This document shows, piece by piece, positions 34,364-43,312 of a DNA stretch of 64,000 nt. The stretch comes from an uncultured Fidelibacterota bacterium. GTDB taxonomy: Bacteria > Fidelibacterota > Marinisomatia > Marinisomatales > UBA1611. The stretch spans positions 1 to 64,000 of the forward strand of contig CALCSS010000050.1 of assembly GCA_937893835.1 (NCBI GenBank), written 5' to 3'. The notes beneath the pieces were generated by a model. It saw nothing but the letters and a program-made list of their open reading frames with translations, was not told where the DNA came from and did not search any database. The stretch's first letter is position 1, and every line of letters begins with the position of its first letter. The position numbers and the translations under genes were made by a program.

Positions 34364-36601
34364 ATGTTTGCTGAAGTTGCATTCCCTATATCAAATTTTA
34401 AAACATTCACATATGCAATTCCCCGTGATTTAAGTAAAAAGATCCATATAGGCTCTAGGGTAAAGGCCCCCCTTGGAAAACGTAAATTGATAGGGATTAT
34501 TGTTAATATCCTTGAAACCCCCCCATACAAGGGTGAGACTAAATCTATTGAAGATATAATAGATGATTTTCAAGTAGTTACTCCTGAATTATGGAAATTA
34601 ATCAGCTGGATCTCTAATTATTATATGACCCCCTTGGGCCAGGTAGCAAAAACTGTGCTACCCAATAATCTATCAACGCGTTACAAACCTTTAAAAATTT
34701 TGTTTGTTGAATCGATATTATCTGAAAAAAAAACAAATATAGAGTTATTGAAAAAACGAGCACCGAAGCAATACGAGATTTTAAATAAAATTCAATTATC
34801 AAAGTCTCCCCTAAAGGTCTCATCATTGACGGAATATTCATCAAACCCCTCACAGATTTGTAAGATACTGAGTGGGAAAAAATTAGTTCGACTATTTGAA
34901 AAAGAATCTATACCAAGTTCTAGTGCCTTTTCATTTGATCCAGTTGACAAAAAAATAATATTTAATCAAGATCAAGAGAGGGTCTCCAAAAGTTTAAAAC
35001 AATCATTAGAAAATGAAGTTTATATGCCATTTCTATTACATGGAGTTACTGGCAGTGGTAAAACTGAGATTTATATTGAGGCAGTAAGGTACTGTCTAAA
35101 ACAAGGTCGTACTGCAATAATCCTATTGCCTGAAATTTCACTGACCCCACAAATCTCCGGCAGGTTCAAATCGGTTTTTGGTGATACAATTGCTTTGTGG
35201 CATTCAAAACTAACACAACGACAAAGATCCTGGACATGGAAAGAAATATGTAAAGGCTCTTATAAGGTCATTATTGGGGCGCGTAGCGCCGTGTTTTCCC
35301 CATTAAAGAAATTGGGATTGGTTGTGATAGATGAAGAGCAAGAAGCATCTTTTCGTCAAGATTCACCTATGCCTAGGTATCATGCTAGAGACGTTGCCTT
35401 GATGCGTGCAAAATTTAACAATGCCGTTATTGTGCTAGCTAGCGCCACTCCTAGTTTGGAAAGCTATTACAACTACCTAAATGAGAAATTAAATTATCTA
35501 TATCTTCCAAATCGTTATGGAGATGCAAAATATCCTGTTGTGCATCTGGTGGATATGTTGGAAGAGCAAAATGATACAGGAAAATTTGGTCAGATAATTT
35601 CAGGTTTATTGCAGGACAAGATAGAAGAGCGTTTAAATAATAAAGAACAAATTATAATTTTACAAAATCGTCGAGGGTTTTCCCCAGTTATAAGGTGTGG
35701 AGATTGTGGTCAAATAATTATATGTCCATATTGCAATGTTTCAATTAGTTACCATATTAAAACGGATAATCTTTTATGCCACTTTTGTGGTCATTCCAAA
35801 GTAAAACTTGATCAAAATTGTTCTGATTGTAATAGTAAAAACCTGCATTATTCTGGAACTGGAACACAAAAAGTAGAGATTTTGCTTCGGGATACCTTTC
35901 CAAAGGCATCAATACAAAGGTTGGATATGGATACATCCCTATCTGGTAGGAATATCACCAATATTTTAAAGGCTTTCAATAATGGCGAGATTGATATCCT
36001 ATTGGGTACCCAGATGATTGCGAAAGGCCTAGATTTCCCCAATGCGACATTAGTTGGGATTATCAACGCTGACCAAGGCCTTTATTTACCAGACTTTAGA
36101 TCAGGTGAAAGAATTTTTCAATTGATCTATCAAGCATCTGGTCGCTCAGGAAGGAGAAACAAGCAAGGCGAGGTTGTAATTCAAACATATTCTTCTGAAA
36201 ATCCTGTTATAAAAAGTGCTTCAATGTTGGATATGAAAAAATATTATGAAATAGCCTTAAAAGAACGTGAAGAATTAGATTATCCACCATACAGTTGGTT
36301 AGCAAAAATAGAGATTACTGGTTCAAATCAAGAAAACACATCATTACTGGCAATTAATATTGCACAGGCAATTAATGGAGATTATACTGGGCTTAGCATC
36401 TTGGGTCCAGTCCCATGTTATATAGAGAAACTAAGAAATAATTATCGCTTTCAAATTATTTTCAAATCAGTCAAGACATTGGATCCAAATGGTAAAAAAC
36501 TTCATTCATTTATTAATCGTAACTTTAATCACATTTCTCAAAAACATCAAATTGGAAAAGCTCGAATAAAGATTCATTTTGACCCACTTAGTTTAATTTG
36601 A
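34364..36601 (+). CDS. priA: Primosomal protein N' (replication restart helicase)
   Basis: PriA is the DNA helicase that reloads the replisome on stalled forks. The 745 residues have an N-terminal 3'-end-binding domain (VAFPISNFKTFTYAIP), Walker A GVTGSGKTEIY (about 227-237), the motif II VIDEEQEASFRQDSPMPRYH (within about 322-341), a zinc-binding region with eight Cys (CGDCGQ, CPYC, CHFCGH, CSDC; about 446-491) and GTQMIAKGLDFP. Motif II usually reads DEEH; here it is DEEQ. The gene follows the ribosomal cluster and is 10 bases before the PorV-like gene. Confidence 0.96.
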   Translation: MFAEVAFPISNFKTFTYAIPRDLSKKIHIGSRVKAPLGKRKLIGIIVNILETPPYKGETKSIEDIIDDFQVVTPELWKLISWISNYYMTPLGQVAKTVLPNNLSTRYKPLKILFVESILSEKKTNIELLKKRAPKQYEILNKIQLSKSPLKVSSLTEYSSNPSQICKILSGKKLVRLFEKESIPSSSAFSFDPVDKKIIFNQDQERVSKSLKQSLENEVYMPFLLHGVTGSGKTEIYIEAVRYCLKQGRTAIILLPEISLTPQISGRFKSVFGDTIALWHSKLTQRQRSWTWKEICKGSYKVIIGARSAVFSPLKKLGLVVIDEEQEASFRQDSPMPRYHARDVALMRAKFNNAVIVLASATPSLESYYNYLNEKLNYLYLPNRYGDAKYPVVHLVDMLEEQNDTGKFGQIISGLLQDKIEERLNNKEQIIILQNRRGFSPVIRCGDCGQIIICPYCNVSISYHIKTDNLLCHFCGHSKVKLDQNCSDCNSKNLHYSGTGTQKVEILLRDTFPKASIQRLDMDTSLSGRNITNILKAFNNGEIDILLGTQMIAKGLDFPNATLVGIINADQGLYLPDFRSGERIFQLIYQASGRSGRRNKQGEVVIQTYSSENPVIKSASMLDMKKYYEIALKEREELDYPPYSWLAKIEITGSNQENTSLLAINIAQAINGDYTGLSILGPVPCYIEKLRNNYRFQIIFKSVKTLDPNGKKLHSFINRNFNHISQKHQIGKARIKIHFDPLSLI

Positions 36602-36610
36602 TATATCTAA

Positions 36611-37519
36611 ATGACCAGATTGCATAAACATTTACAAATTGTATTAAACTTATCGATTTATTCATCATTGTTGTTTTCAGGAACCAATTTTCCTGGAACG
36701 CAATTATTCTCATCATCTATATATTTGAGTATGGGAGGCGCAGGTTATTTAAGATCATCTGTATCGTCTTTTAACATTAATCCTGCCGTATATGAAGGAA
36801 AAAGATTTTCTGCATCAATTATTAAATATCCAGCATCCATAGCAAGTCAAAATATTGGAATAACCATACCCATGCTTAATAATGGTTTTGGAAGCTTTTC
36901 AATCAATCATATATCCTACGGAACTTTTGAAGGATATGATGAAGATGCCGAATTAACTAGGTCGTATAGTTCAAGTGATACAAAAATAAGCGCCTCCTAT
37001 TCAAAGGGTTTCTCAAAATTCCCCTTAAAAATAGGTATCCAATCAAATATTTATTTTTCAAATTATGATAATCACGATTTAAATATTTTTACACTCAATA
37101 CTGGTATTTATCTTAAGCTAAAACCACAAAAGGCATTATTAGGTGTTTCGATTCATGATTTTGGAAAAAATAATAGTCGATACAAAATTGACCTTATTCC
37201 CAAGCTTGTCATTAGCGGATCTAAAGAATTAAAATATCTACCGTTGAAAATTTACATGGACTTAATACCTAAAGAGAGTTCTCCTTTGATTGTATTTTTA
37301 GGTGGTGAATTTGATATAAATAAAAATTTCCAATTTCGAATCGGTTCATCAACTAGAAAATTTAATCAAAATATCGAAAAGGACCTTTTTAGTTCAATCG
37401 CTGGTGCCACCGGTTTAGGATTTGGATATGATATAAAAAATGCCATAATACATTATGGAGTTTTTATGTATGGAACGGGTGCGTTAATTCACGGTATTGA
37501 CATTGTGACCAACATATGA
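36611..37519 (+). CDS. PorV/PorQ-like outer-membrane beta-barrel protein
   Basis: The 302-residue protein has an N-terminal signal region (about 8-24, LQIVLNLSIYSSLLFSG) and a beta-barrel pattern of short amphipathic strands. Near the mature N-terminus it has FSSSIYLSMGGAGYLRSSVSSFNINPAVY-like sequence, here residues about 32-60; the layout (Leu/Gly-Gly, then a loop with Asn-Pro-Ala) is that of PorV/PorQ/FadL-related barrels of the FCB group. PorQ and PorV serve type IX secretion in Bacteroidota, but no other such component is in the window. Its stop overlaps the lipase start by ATGA, suggesting the two work or are made together. Family call is tentative. Confidence 0.62.
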   Translation: MTRLHKHLQIVLNLSIYSSLLFSGTNFPGTQLFSSSIYLSMGGAGYLRSSVSSFNINPAVYEGKRFSASIIKYPASIASQNIGITIPMLNNGFGSFSINHISYGTFEGYDEDAELTRSYSSSDTKISASYSKGFSKFPLKIGIQSNIYFSNYDNHDLNIFTLNTGIYLKLKPQKALLGVSIHDFGKNNSRYKIDLIPKLVISGSKELKYLPLKIYMDLIPKESSPLIVFLGGEFDINKNFQFRIGSSTRKFNQNIEKDLFSSIAGATGLGFGYDIKNAIIHYGVFMYGTGALIHGIDIVTNI

Positions 37520-38724
37520 AAAATCGAATCTTTTTTATTGGCCTTATTTTACTAGCATTATTAAATGCCCAGAATAATTATCCTATAGTATTGATTCATG
37601 GGTTTATGGGATGGGGTGAGAGTGAAATGGGTGATTATAATTATTGGGGTGGCAAAGAGGACCTAATTAAAACACTTGAGAACAATGGTAATATTGTCTT
37701 TGAACTATCGGTTGGACCCATATCATCTAATTGGGAGAGAGCTGTAGAAGCATACTATCAATTGAAGGGTGGGCAGGTAGATTATGGTGAGGCCCACTCA
37801 AATAAATATAAAATAAACCAACACCCTTCTGGAAAAATTTATGATGGGCTATATCCTGATTGGGATAAAGATAATCCAGTTCATATCATAGGCCATAGCA
37901 TGGGAGGGCAGACAGCGAGAATGCTACAGTATCTATTAACACAAGAGATATTCACAGATGAAGAGATGCTTAAAAAGGAAGGCTCTATTTTACTTGGTCA
38001 GAGTCAGAATAATTTAATCAAGAGCATTACTACAATTTCAACACCACATGATGGTACGACCTTAACTGAGGTTGTGACCAAGACAATCCCCTTCATTCAA
38101 TATTTTATTGGATTTGCGGGAGTTATAGGTACTCAATTTTATGATTTTGACTTGGAACAGTGGGGTTTTACAAGAAATGATGATGAGCCTTGGTCAAATT
38201 ATTTGAAGAGAATGAGAAATCATAGTGCATGGGGCACTAAAAACATTAGTGCTTGGGATTTAAGTTTAGATGGAGCAAGGGAGTTAAATAGCTATTTACA
38301 GGTCTCACCTGATATTTATTACTTTTCAATAGCAACATCAACTACACAAAAAAGGAAGGCAGGGTTAAACCATGACCCGGTCGAAGGGACGTCTATCTTG
38401 ATAAAGACAAGATCAAAATTATTAGGTTCGAGGTCCGGTTATTGGTCTGATGGTACAAAAACAGATTCGCTCTGGTTTGAAAACGATGGAGTCGTTAATA
38501 CGGTTTCAATGTATGGTCCCACCACCGGCATGAATGGCGCTGACCCCGTAATGGAATATGAAAAAAATGATATCCTTATACCCGGTCAATGGTATTGGAA
38601 AAAAATCGATGAAATGGACCACTGGAGTATAATTGGTCACCTTGGGAACGATGATAGGCTTGAAAAAGCAGAAAAATATTTAATTGATCATGTTGGCGTA
38701 TTAAAAAGTTTACCAATGAATTAG
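37516..38724 (+). CDS. Secreted triacylglycerol lipase of the Geobacillus/Staphylococcus type
   Basis: A signal peptide (MKNRIFFIGLILLALLNAQN) precedes an alpha/beta hydrolase. The protein (402 residues) tracks family I.5/I.6 lipases closely: YPIVLIHGFMGWG (about 22-34), YWGGKEDL, VGPISSNWERA (about 66-76), VDYGEAH, the nucleophile elbow GHSMGGQTARML (Ser128), TTISTPHDGTTL, QWGF, and WFENDGVVNTVSMYGP with catalytic Asp324 and MDHWSIIGH with His369. Of the structural zinc ligands of Geobacillus lipases, one Asp appears replaced by Glu (NWERA versus NWDRA). It probably hydrolyses triacylglycerols or similar esters outside the cell. It is coupled to the PorV-like gene. Confidence 0.88.
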   Translation: MKNRIFFIGLILLALLNAQNNYPIVLIHGFMGWGESEMGDYNYWGGKEDLIKTLENNGNIVFELSVGPISSNWERAVEAYYQLKGGQVDYGEAHSNKYKINQHPSGKIYDGLYPDWDKDNPVHIIGHSMGGQTARMLQYLLTQEIFTDEEMLKKEGSILLGQSQNNLIKSITTISTPHDGTTLTEVVTKTIPFIQYFIGFAGVIGTQFYDFDLEQWGFTRNDDEPWSNYLKRMRNHSAWGTKNISAWDLSLDGARELNSYLQVSPDIYYFSIATSTTQKRKAGLNHDPVEGTSILIKTRSKLLGSRSGYWSDGTKTDSLWFENDGVVNTVSMYGPTTGMNGADPVMEYEKNDILIPGQWYWKKIDEMDHWSIIGHLGNDDRLEKAEKYLIDHVGVLKSLPMN

Positions 38725-38734
38725 TTTATCTATA

Positions 38735-38746
38735 ACAAATATTTGT
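38735..38746. promoter_or_regulatory. Perfect palindrome, candidate MarR operator
   Basis: ACAAATATTTGT is a perfect 12-base palindrome eleven bases before the marR-like start at 38758, in the 33-base gap after the lipase gene. MarR proteins bind short AT-rich palindromes as dimers and commonly repress their own gene, so this is a good candidate operator. Confidence 0.55.
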
Positions 38747-38757
38747 AATATACAACT

Positions 38758-39183
38758 ATGCGATATGGTGAATTATTAAACTCACTTCTAATAAACCTGC
38801 ATGGTGTTTTTAAAAAAAATATTATGCTCGATAACGTATCCTTTCAAAAAATTACGGCTCTTTCTGTTATTCCCATAGATGGAATAGAAATGTCCCCACT
38901 TTCAATCAGGCTTGGTATTGATAATAGTACAGCAACTCGCTTGATCATTGGAATGGAAAAAATAGGATGGGTAAATAGAGTTACCTCAAAAATCGACAAA
39001 AGAGTTACCCAAGTATTTTTAACTGAAAAAGGCATAGATATACAGATTGATCTAGAAAAACAAATAGATGCAATTGGTGAAGAAGTGGCAGTACAGATTG
39101 ACCCACTTGACAGACAAAAAATAATAGACAATGTCTCTAACCTTAATTGGATTTTACTAAGACTCTCCATAAGGAAAAAATAG
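38758..39183 (+). CDS. MarR-family transcriptional regulator
   Basis: The 141-residue protein has the MarR winged-helix fold: an N-terminal dimer helix (YGELLNSLLINLHGVFKKN), then MSPLSIRLGIDNSTATRLIIGM (about 43-64) as the recognition helix region, VNRVTSKIDKRVTQVFLTEKG (within about 71-92) as the wing with the conserved Asp-Arg-like DKR, and C-terminal dimer helices. MarR proteins respond to small phenolics, lipids or redox signals. The ligand is unknown. It is close downstream of the lipase and just upstream of mutY, and a palindrome sits before its start. Confidence 0.85.
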   Translation: MRYGELLNSLLINLHGVFKKNIMLDNVSFQKITALSVIPIDGIEMSPLSIRLGIDNSTATRLIIGMEKIGWVNRVTSKIDKRVTQVFLTEKGIDIQIDLEKQIDAIGEEVAVQIDPLDRQKIIDNVSNLNWILLRLSIRKK

Positions 39184-39191
39184 TTTGTATT

Positions 39192-40256
39192 ATGCAAACG
39201 AATCGAATAACCAAAAAAATTCTAAACTGGTATAGCCAAAATAAAAGACAACTACCTTTCAGGTGCACTAAGGACCCATATAAGATTTGGATTTCAGAGA
39301 TCATGCTTCAGCAAACACAGGTCAGTACCGTCATTCCCTTTTATGAAAAATGGATTAACAAATTTCCAACTCTTCAATCTGTCGCAAAATCAAAATCAGA
39401 TATTTTACTAAAGTCATGGGAAGGGTTAGGTTATTACAGAAGATGTGATAATTTTCATAAGGCATGTAAAATTATTGTAGAAAATCATAATGGAGTTATT
39501 CCATCTGATTATGACACCCTCAAATCTTTGCCTGGAGTAGGAGATTATACAGCAGGTGCTGTACTATCTATTGCTTTTGGCAAAGGAATTTCTGCAATTG
39601 ATGGGAACGTAACACGGGTAATATCAAGACTATATGGGATTAAAAATCTGACCATATTTAATAAATTAAAAATTAAAAATTATGTTCTATCATTGATTCC
39701 ACCATCAAATCCTGGGGATTTTAATCAAAGCCTCATGGAACTAGGCGCTTTAATTTGTTCACCCAGAAATCCTACATGTAGGACATGTCCCATATCTTTT
39801 AATTGTAAAGCCTTTCACAGTACATATCCAGATCAATATCCAAAAAAAGTTAAAAAAAAATCAATTCCTCATTATAATGTTGTTATTGCAATAATTTGGC
39901 GAAAGAATAAATTTTATATCCAAAAAAGAAATATAGAATCAATGTTGGGTGGTCTATGGGAATTCCCTGGTGGAAAGGTAAAAAAAAATGAATCCCTAAA
40001 AGAGGCTCTTAAAAGAGAGCTAAAAGAAGAGGTTAACTTTACGCCAAAAATCAAAAAAAAGATTATTTCTGTTAATCATTCATATAGTCATTTTTCAATT
40101 ACAATGCATTGCTATTACTGTATTGAATTTGAATCAAAGATCATTCCAAAAGACCCATCGAAATGGATTTCAAATAATGAAATAGACAAATATTCTTTCC
40201 CTAAAGCGAACCATAAAATCTTTAATTTCCTGAATGAAAATAGTTGGGATTTATAA
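39192..40256 (+). CDS. mutY: A/G-specific adenine DNA glycosylase
   Basis: MutY removes adenine mispaired with 8-oxoguanine. Starting at ATG 39192 (354 residues), it has SEIMLQQTQV with catalytic Glu36, the helix-hairpin-helix LPGVGDYTAGA (about 113-123), AIDGNV with catalytic Asp137, and a [4Fe-4S] cluster motif C-x6-C-x2-C-x5-C (Cys189, 196, 199, 205). The C-terminal domain is NUDIX-like, with GGLWEFPGGKVKKNESLKEA (about 254-273) for recognition of 8-oxoG. A longer ATG at 39147 would overlap marR by 37 bases and adds residues not seen in the family. It overlaps plsC by 23 bases. Confidence 0.96.
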   Translation: MQTNRITKKILNWYSQNKRQLPFRCTKDPYKIWISEIMLQQTQVSTVIPFYEKWINKFPTLQSVAKSKSDILLKSWEGLGYYRRCDNFHKACKIIVENHNGVIPSDYDTLKSLPGVGDYTAGAVLSIAFGKGISAIDGNVTRVISRLYGIKNLTIFNKLKIKNYVLSLIPPSNPGDFNQSLMELGALICSPRNPTCRTCPISFNCKAFHSTYPDQYPKKVKKKSIPHYNVVIAIIWRKNKFYIQKRNIESMLGGLWEFPGGKVKKNESLKEALKRELKEEVNFTPKIKKKIISVNHSYSHFSITMHCYYCIEFESKIIPKDPSKWISNNEIDKYSFPKANHKIFNFLNENSWDL

Positions 40257-40962
40257 AACTATAGCCTCAATAATTATTTGGCCAATTTGGTTTTTATTTT
40301 TTATACCTTCATTATTTTTGATTTATATCCTTGTCTTTATTGTACCACGGAAACATTTTCATTTTATCATTCGACCAACTTCCTGGTTGTATTGTTTATT
40401 GGCAGGACAAATACTATTAAAAGAGAACAAACCTCCCCCAATTAAAGACCAACCCTATCTTTATCTATTCAACCATGTCTCAATGTTTGACCAATTTATG
40501 GTTGGAGCTTTCATACCTCATTATATAACAGCTATTGGTGCCAAAGAAATCTTTAAATACCCAGTTTGGGGTCAATTATTAAATCGATATGGTGCCATTC
40601 CCATTATTCGAAAACATTTAAAATCTGCAATACAAAGCCTCCATCTAGTGGAACAAGCAATTAATAATGGCATTTCTTTTATAATTGCCCCAGAAGGAAC
40701 CAGAACGCTCAATGGGGAGATTGGTGTTTTTAAAAAAGGTCCCTTCCATATAGCAAAAAATACGGGGATTACCATTGTACCAATTGCTTTACTTGGAGCA
40801 TATAAAGCCAAAAGAAAAAATGATTGGAGAATAAAACCAGGCATTATAACCACTAGGTTTGGAAAACCTATTAAAAAAGATGAATATCAAGACTTGTCTG
40901 TTGAAGAAATACGTGATTTAATAAAAACAAAAATCCAAAGATTGCTCAGAGGAGAAGATTAA
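40234..40962 (+). CDS. plsC: 1-acyl-sn-glycerol-3-phosphate acyltransferase
   Basis: PlsC adds the second acyl chain to lysophosphatidic acid at the inner membrane. The 242 residues contain two N-terminal hydrophobic helices (about 8-35), the catalytic HX4D motif as NHVSMFDQFMVG (about 80-91), the substrate-binding Arg block YGAIPIIRKH, and PEGTRTLNGEIGVFKKG (about 153-169). Length is normal. It starts inside the end of mutY and its stop is one base before the next gene, so the three are translationally close. Another related acyltransferase (DUF374) in the window has a different motif set. Confidence 0.93.
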   Translation: MKIVGIYKTIASIIIWPIWFLFFIPSLFLIYILVFIVPRKHFHFIIRPTSWLYCLLAGQILLKENKPPPIKDQPYLYLFNHVSMFDQFMVGAFIPHYITAIGAKEIFKYPVWGQLLNRYGAIPIIRKHLKSAIQSLHLVEQAINNGISFIIAPEGTRTLNGEIGVFKKGPFHIAKNTGITIVPIALLGAYKAKRKNDWRIKPGIITTRFGKPIKKDEYQDLSVEEIRDLIKTKIQRLLRGED

Positions 40963-40963
40963 T

Positions 40964-41467
40964 ATGAAAAAGTACATATTCTTTATTTTTTTATTTCCAT
41001 TTATTTCATCAATATTGTTTGCTCAATCAGTGCTAGATCAATATGGTGATAGAATAGAATTATTGGGTGTACCATTTAAAGGTCCAATGGAATTATGTCA
41101 AATTCTCATAGCTATATTTATTTTTATTGCCTTTATTCAATCTGGTTTAGATAAAATCATAGACCGAAATGGGAATCTAGAATTTTTAAAAGTTCATTTT
41201 TCCAATTCATTATTAATTAAGATAATACCCTTGATGCTCTCAGTACTGACAATTTTAGAGTTAACTGGTAGCTTTATGCTTGCATATGGGGTTTATTATG
41301 CCTTTGCAATGAGAAGCACTATTTGGATCTTTTATGGTTTTGTTGTGATTGGCATAACCCTTATCATACTATTTGCAGGTCAGCGGATTGCAAAGGATTA
41401 TTTAGGCGCTGCAGACCTAGTACCCTATTTCATTTTAATAATGCTTGGTATTATGAGTATGTACTAA
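40964..41467 (+). CDS. DoxX-like membrane protein
   Basis: The 167-residue product has an N-terminal signal-like helix (MKKYIFFIFLFPFISSILFAQS) and four further hydrophobic helices. The segment FIQSGLDKIIDRNGNLEFLK...LLIKIIPLMLSVLTILELTGSFMLAYG, here residues about 56-107, resembles the DoxX/DoxD family (a G-x-D-K helix end, then PLM..LTxxELxGxxML). Family members include quinone-linked thiosulfate oxidoreductase subunits and many proteins of unknown role. The assignment is moderate. It lies one base after plsC. Confidence 0.65.
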   Translation: MKKYIFFIFLFPFISSILFAQSVLDQYGDRIELLGVPFKGPMELCQILIAIFIFIAFIQSGLDKIIDRNGNLEFLKVHFSNSLLIKIIPLMLSVLTILELTGSFMLAYGVYYAFAMRSTIWIFYGFVVIGITLIILFAGQRIAKDYLGAADLVPYFILIMLGIMSMY

Positions 41468-41540
41468 TTATTTTTATACGACATTTCAATCTCTATTTAT
41501 TGTCTTAATAAGTTAAATCAGGAATAAAAATACCAAAACC

Positions 41541-41900
41541 ATGAAAAACGAAAACATCTCAACAACAACCCTCCTATTGGCCTTTAATATCCTATTGGTA
41601 TTACTAGGATTGTTAATGATCAATAAAAGAATTGTAAACAGTGATGAACAATCTGATTCTCTTAAAACAAAAATCAATCAAATTGAAAATCAATTAGATG
41701 TTTTGATCGATGATTCAAAAACAGCTAAGAAACAGGTTATTGTAGCCAATGAGGATTTTATACAACTTAGTAACTCAATGGCTGTAAACGATAAAATATT
41801 AAAAAATCTCAATAGTGAGATAAAAGGCGCTGTAAAAGAGATTAAGGAAGTCAAGAACATGACAGAACTTCAAAATAGGAAACTTTATATATCTGAATAA
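41541..41900 (+). CDS. Small membrane-anchored coiled-coil protein
   Basis: The 119-residue protein has one N-terminal membrane helix (TTTLLLAFNILLVLLGLLMI, about 8-27) and then a long charged helix with heptad-like spacing (SLKTKINQIENQLDVLIDDS, about 40-59; ILKNLNSEIKGAVKEIKEVK, about 85-104). This layout suits a spacer or scaffold protein on the periplasmic or cytoplasmic side. I recognise no family. It ends 16 bases inside the convergent FGGY kinase gene and is 73 bases from the DoxX-like gene. Confidence 0.62.
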   Translation: MKNENISTTTLLLAFNILLVLLGLLMINKRIVNSDEQSDSLKTKINQIENQLDVLIDDSKTAKKQVIVANEDFIQLSNSMAVNDKILKNLNSEIKGAVKEIKEVKNMTELQNRKLYISE

Positions 41901-43312
41901 TCATTTTTTATTTTTGCATCGATAAGGGTCTTATCCCACTTGATTTTTTTATTCAGTTCATGAGGTAGGTGTTTTGGCATAAAACTTTTCAAATTTTCAA
42001 CCTTATCAAATTTATTTGAATATTGCCCACTCAATATCTTATATACTCCAATTGCCGTTCTATCTTTAACATCGTAATACCCAATTTTTATTTTTGTTAA
42101 ACTTGATATAAATTGTAAAAGCACCGGCCTTGCTGCTCCTCCAGACGCTGTTAATGTTTTTGGTATCTTCATTCCAGCAGATTGAAGACAATTCAAGATA
42201 TCATTCATTAAATATCCAATTGATTCCATACCAGCTCTAATTATTTGATTAGGATTTGAATCAAGATCTACATATATATCATCAAATCCTGTTTTCCAGT
42301 ATGGTGCTGAAATGCCATTAAATCCTGGAACGAATATACCTTTTGTCATGGTATTTTTGATACGCTCATCCCAACGCATTCTTTCATGGGGTATAGATAA
42401 GACACTTTCTAAATGATAGAAAAGCGCATTACACGCATTGATCGTTCCCTCTACCATGAACATCTTACTCTTATTATCAGAATATAATACGCTTGATATA
42501 AGACCTTTTACATTCATTGGTTTTGGTCCAGCATTGTATTGTATACTTGCTGAAGTGCCAAAGTTTGTTCCAATTGAATCTTTCTTGAGTCCATTTTGAC
42601 CTATCAATGCAGCTTGTTGGTCGCCAATTATTGAAAGTAATCTAATCTTTGAATCAAAGATTGTACCATAATCATGTTTCACCGGAGTAATCGGCGGAAG
42701 ACAATTATTGGGTACATTGAATAGATTTGTTGCAAATCTAGACCAACGACCCTTTCTTAAATTATACATTAATGTACGCCCTGCTATTGACTCGTCAATG
42801 GCAGGTTTACCTGTTATGGCATGTGTTATAAATGCGCTTAGAGGGCCAAAATATAGTTCATTATTTTTAATTCTTCCCTTAAGCATTTCATTATTTTCTA
42901 CCATATGAATGAATTTAGGCCCACCAAAATGAGCGCTTAATGGAGTACCTGTAATATTCCATAATTTTTTTTCATATTTCTTATATTTTCCTAAAACTTT
43001 AGTTGCGCGACTATCTTGCCAGCTGATTGCTGGGGTAATCGGTTTACAAGTAGATTTTTCCCAGAAAAGAAAAGTAGAACGCTGGAATGCAATGCCTGCT
43101 CCAGTAACTTTTTCTTCTTTTGATAAAAACATCATTTCGTAAAATAATCTTTGAATGTCAATTAATATTGTTTTAGGATCACATTCAACATGAAATGGAC
43201 GAGGTCTTTGTAAGCTGTATTTGGCTTTGTCACTGTGAAGTATTTTACCATTTGTATTTAGTAAAAATGCTTTAGTTGATGATGTGCCTTGATCAATAAT
43301 GATATAACTCAT
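41885..43312 (-). CDS. FGGY-family carbohydrate kinase
   Basis: The 475-residue protein has the FGGY/ASKHA fold: the phosphate-1 motif IIDQGTSSTKAFLLNTNGKI (within about 4-23), AISWQDSRATK (about 91-101), GDQQAALIGQ (about 227-236), the glycine loop GTNFGTSASIQYN and the adenosine motif ASGGAARPVLLQFISSLTKI (within about 380-400). In FGGY kinases this last block usually carries the phosphate-2 Gly-Gly-Gly. It probably phosphorylates a sugar or polyol such as glycerol, xylulose or erythritol; DQGTSSTKA is glycerol-kinase-like but the rest diverges. It starts in an ATGA overlap with a small upstream gene whose frame is broken. Confidence 0.85.
   Translation of the reverse strand: MSYIIIDQGTSSTKAFLLNTNGKILHSDKAKYSLQRPRPFHVECDPKTILIDIQRLFYEMMFLSKEEKVTGAGIAFQRSTFLFWEKSTCKPITPAISWQDSRATKVLGKYKKYEKKLWNITGTPLSAHFGGPKFIHMVENNEMLKGRIKNNELYFGPLSAFITHAITGKPAIDESIAGRTLMYNLRKGRWSRFATNLFNVPNNCLPPITPVKHDYGTIFDSKIRLLSIIGDQQAALIGQNGLKKDSIGTNFGTSASIQYNAGPKPMNVKGLISSVLYSDNKSKMFMVEGTINACNALFYHLESVLSIPHERMRWDERIKNTMTKGIFVPGFNGISAPYWKTGFDDIYVDLDSNPNQIIRAGMESIGYLMNDILNCLQSAGMKIPKTLTASGGAARPVLLQFISSLTKIKIGYYDVKDRTAIGVYKILSGQYSNKFDKVENLKSFMPKHLPHELNKKIKWDKTLIDAKIKNDYSDI

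Noticed and set aside
36611..37519. Type IX secretion system
   Set aside because: Only a single PorV/PorQ-like barrel is present; no PorK, L, M, N or SprA-like gene and no C-terminal sorting domain on the exported proteins in this window.
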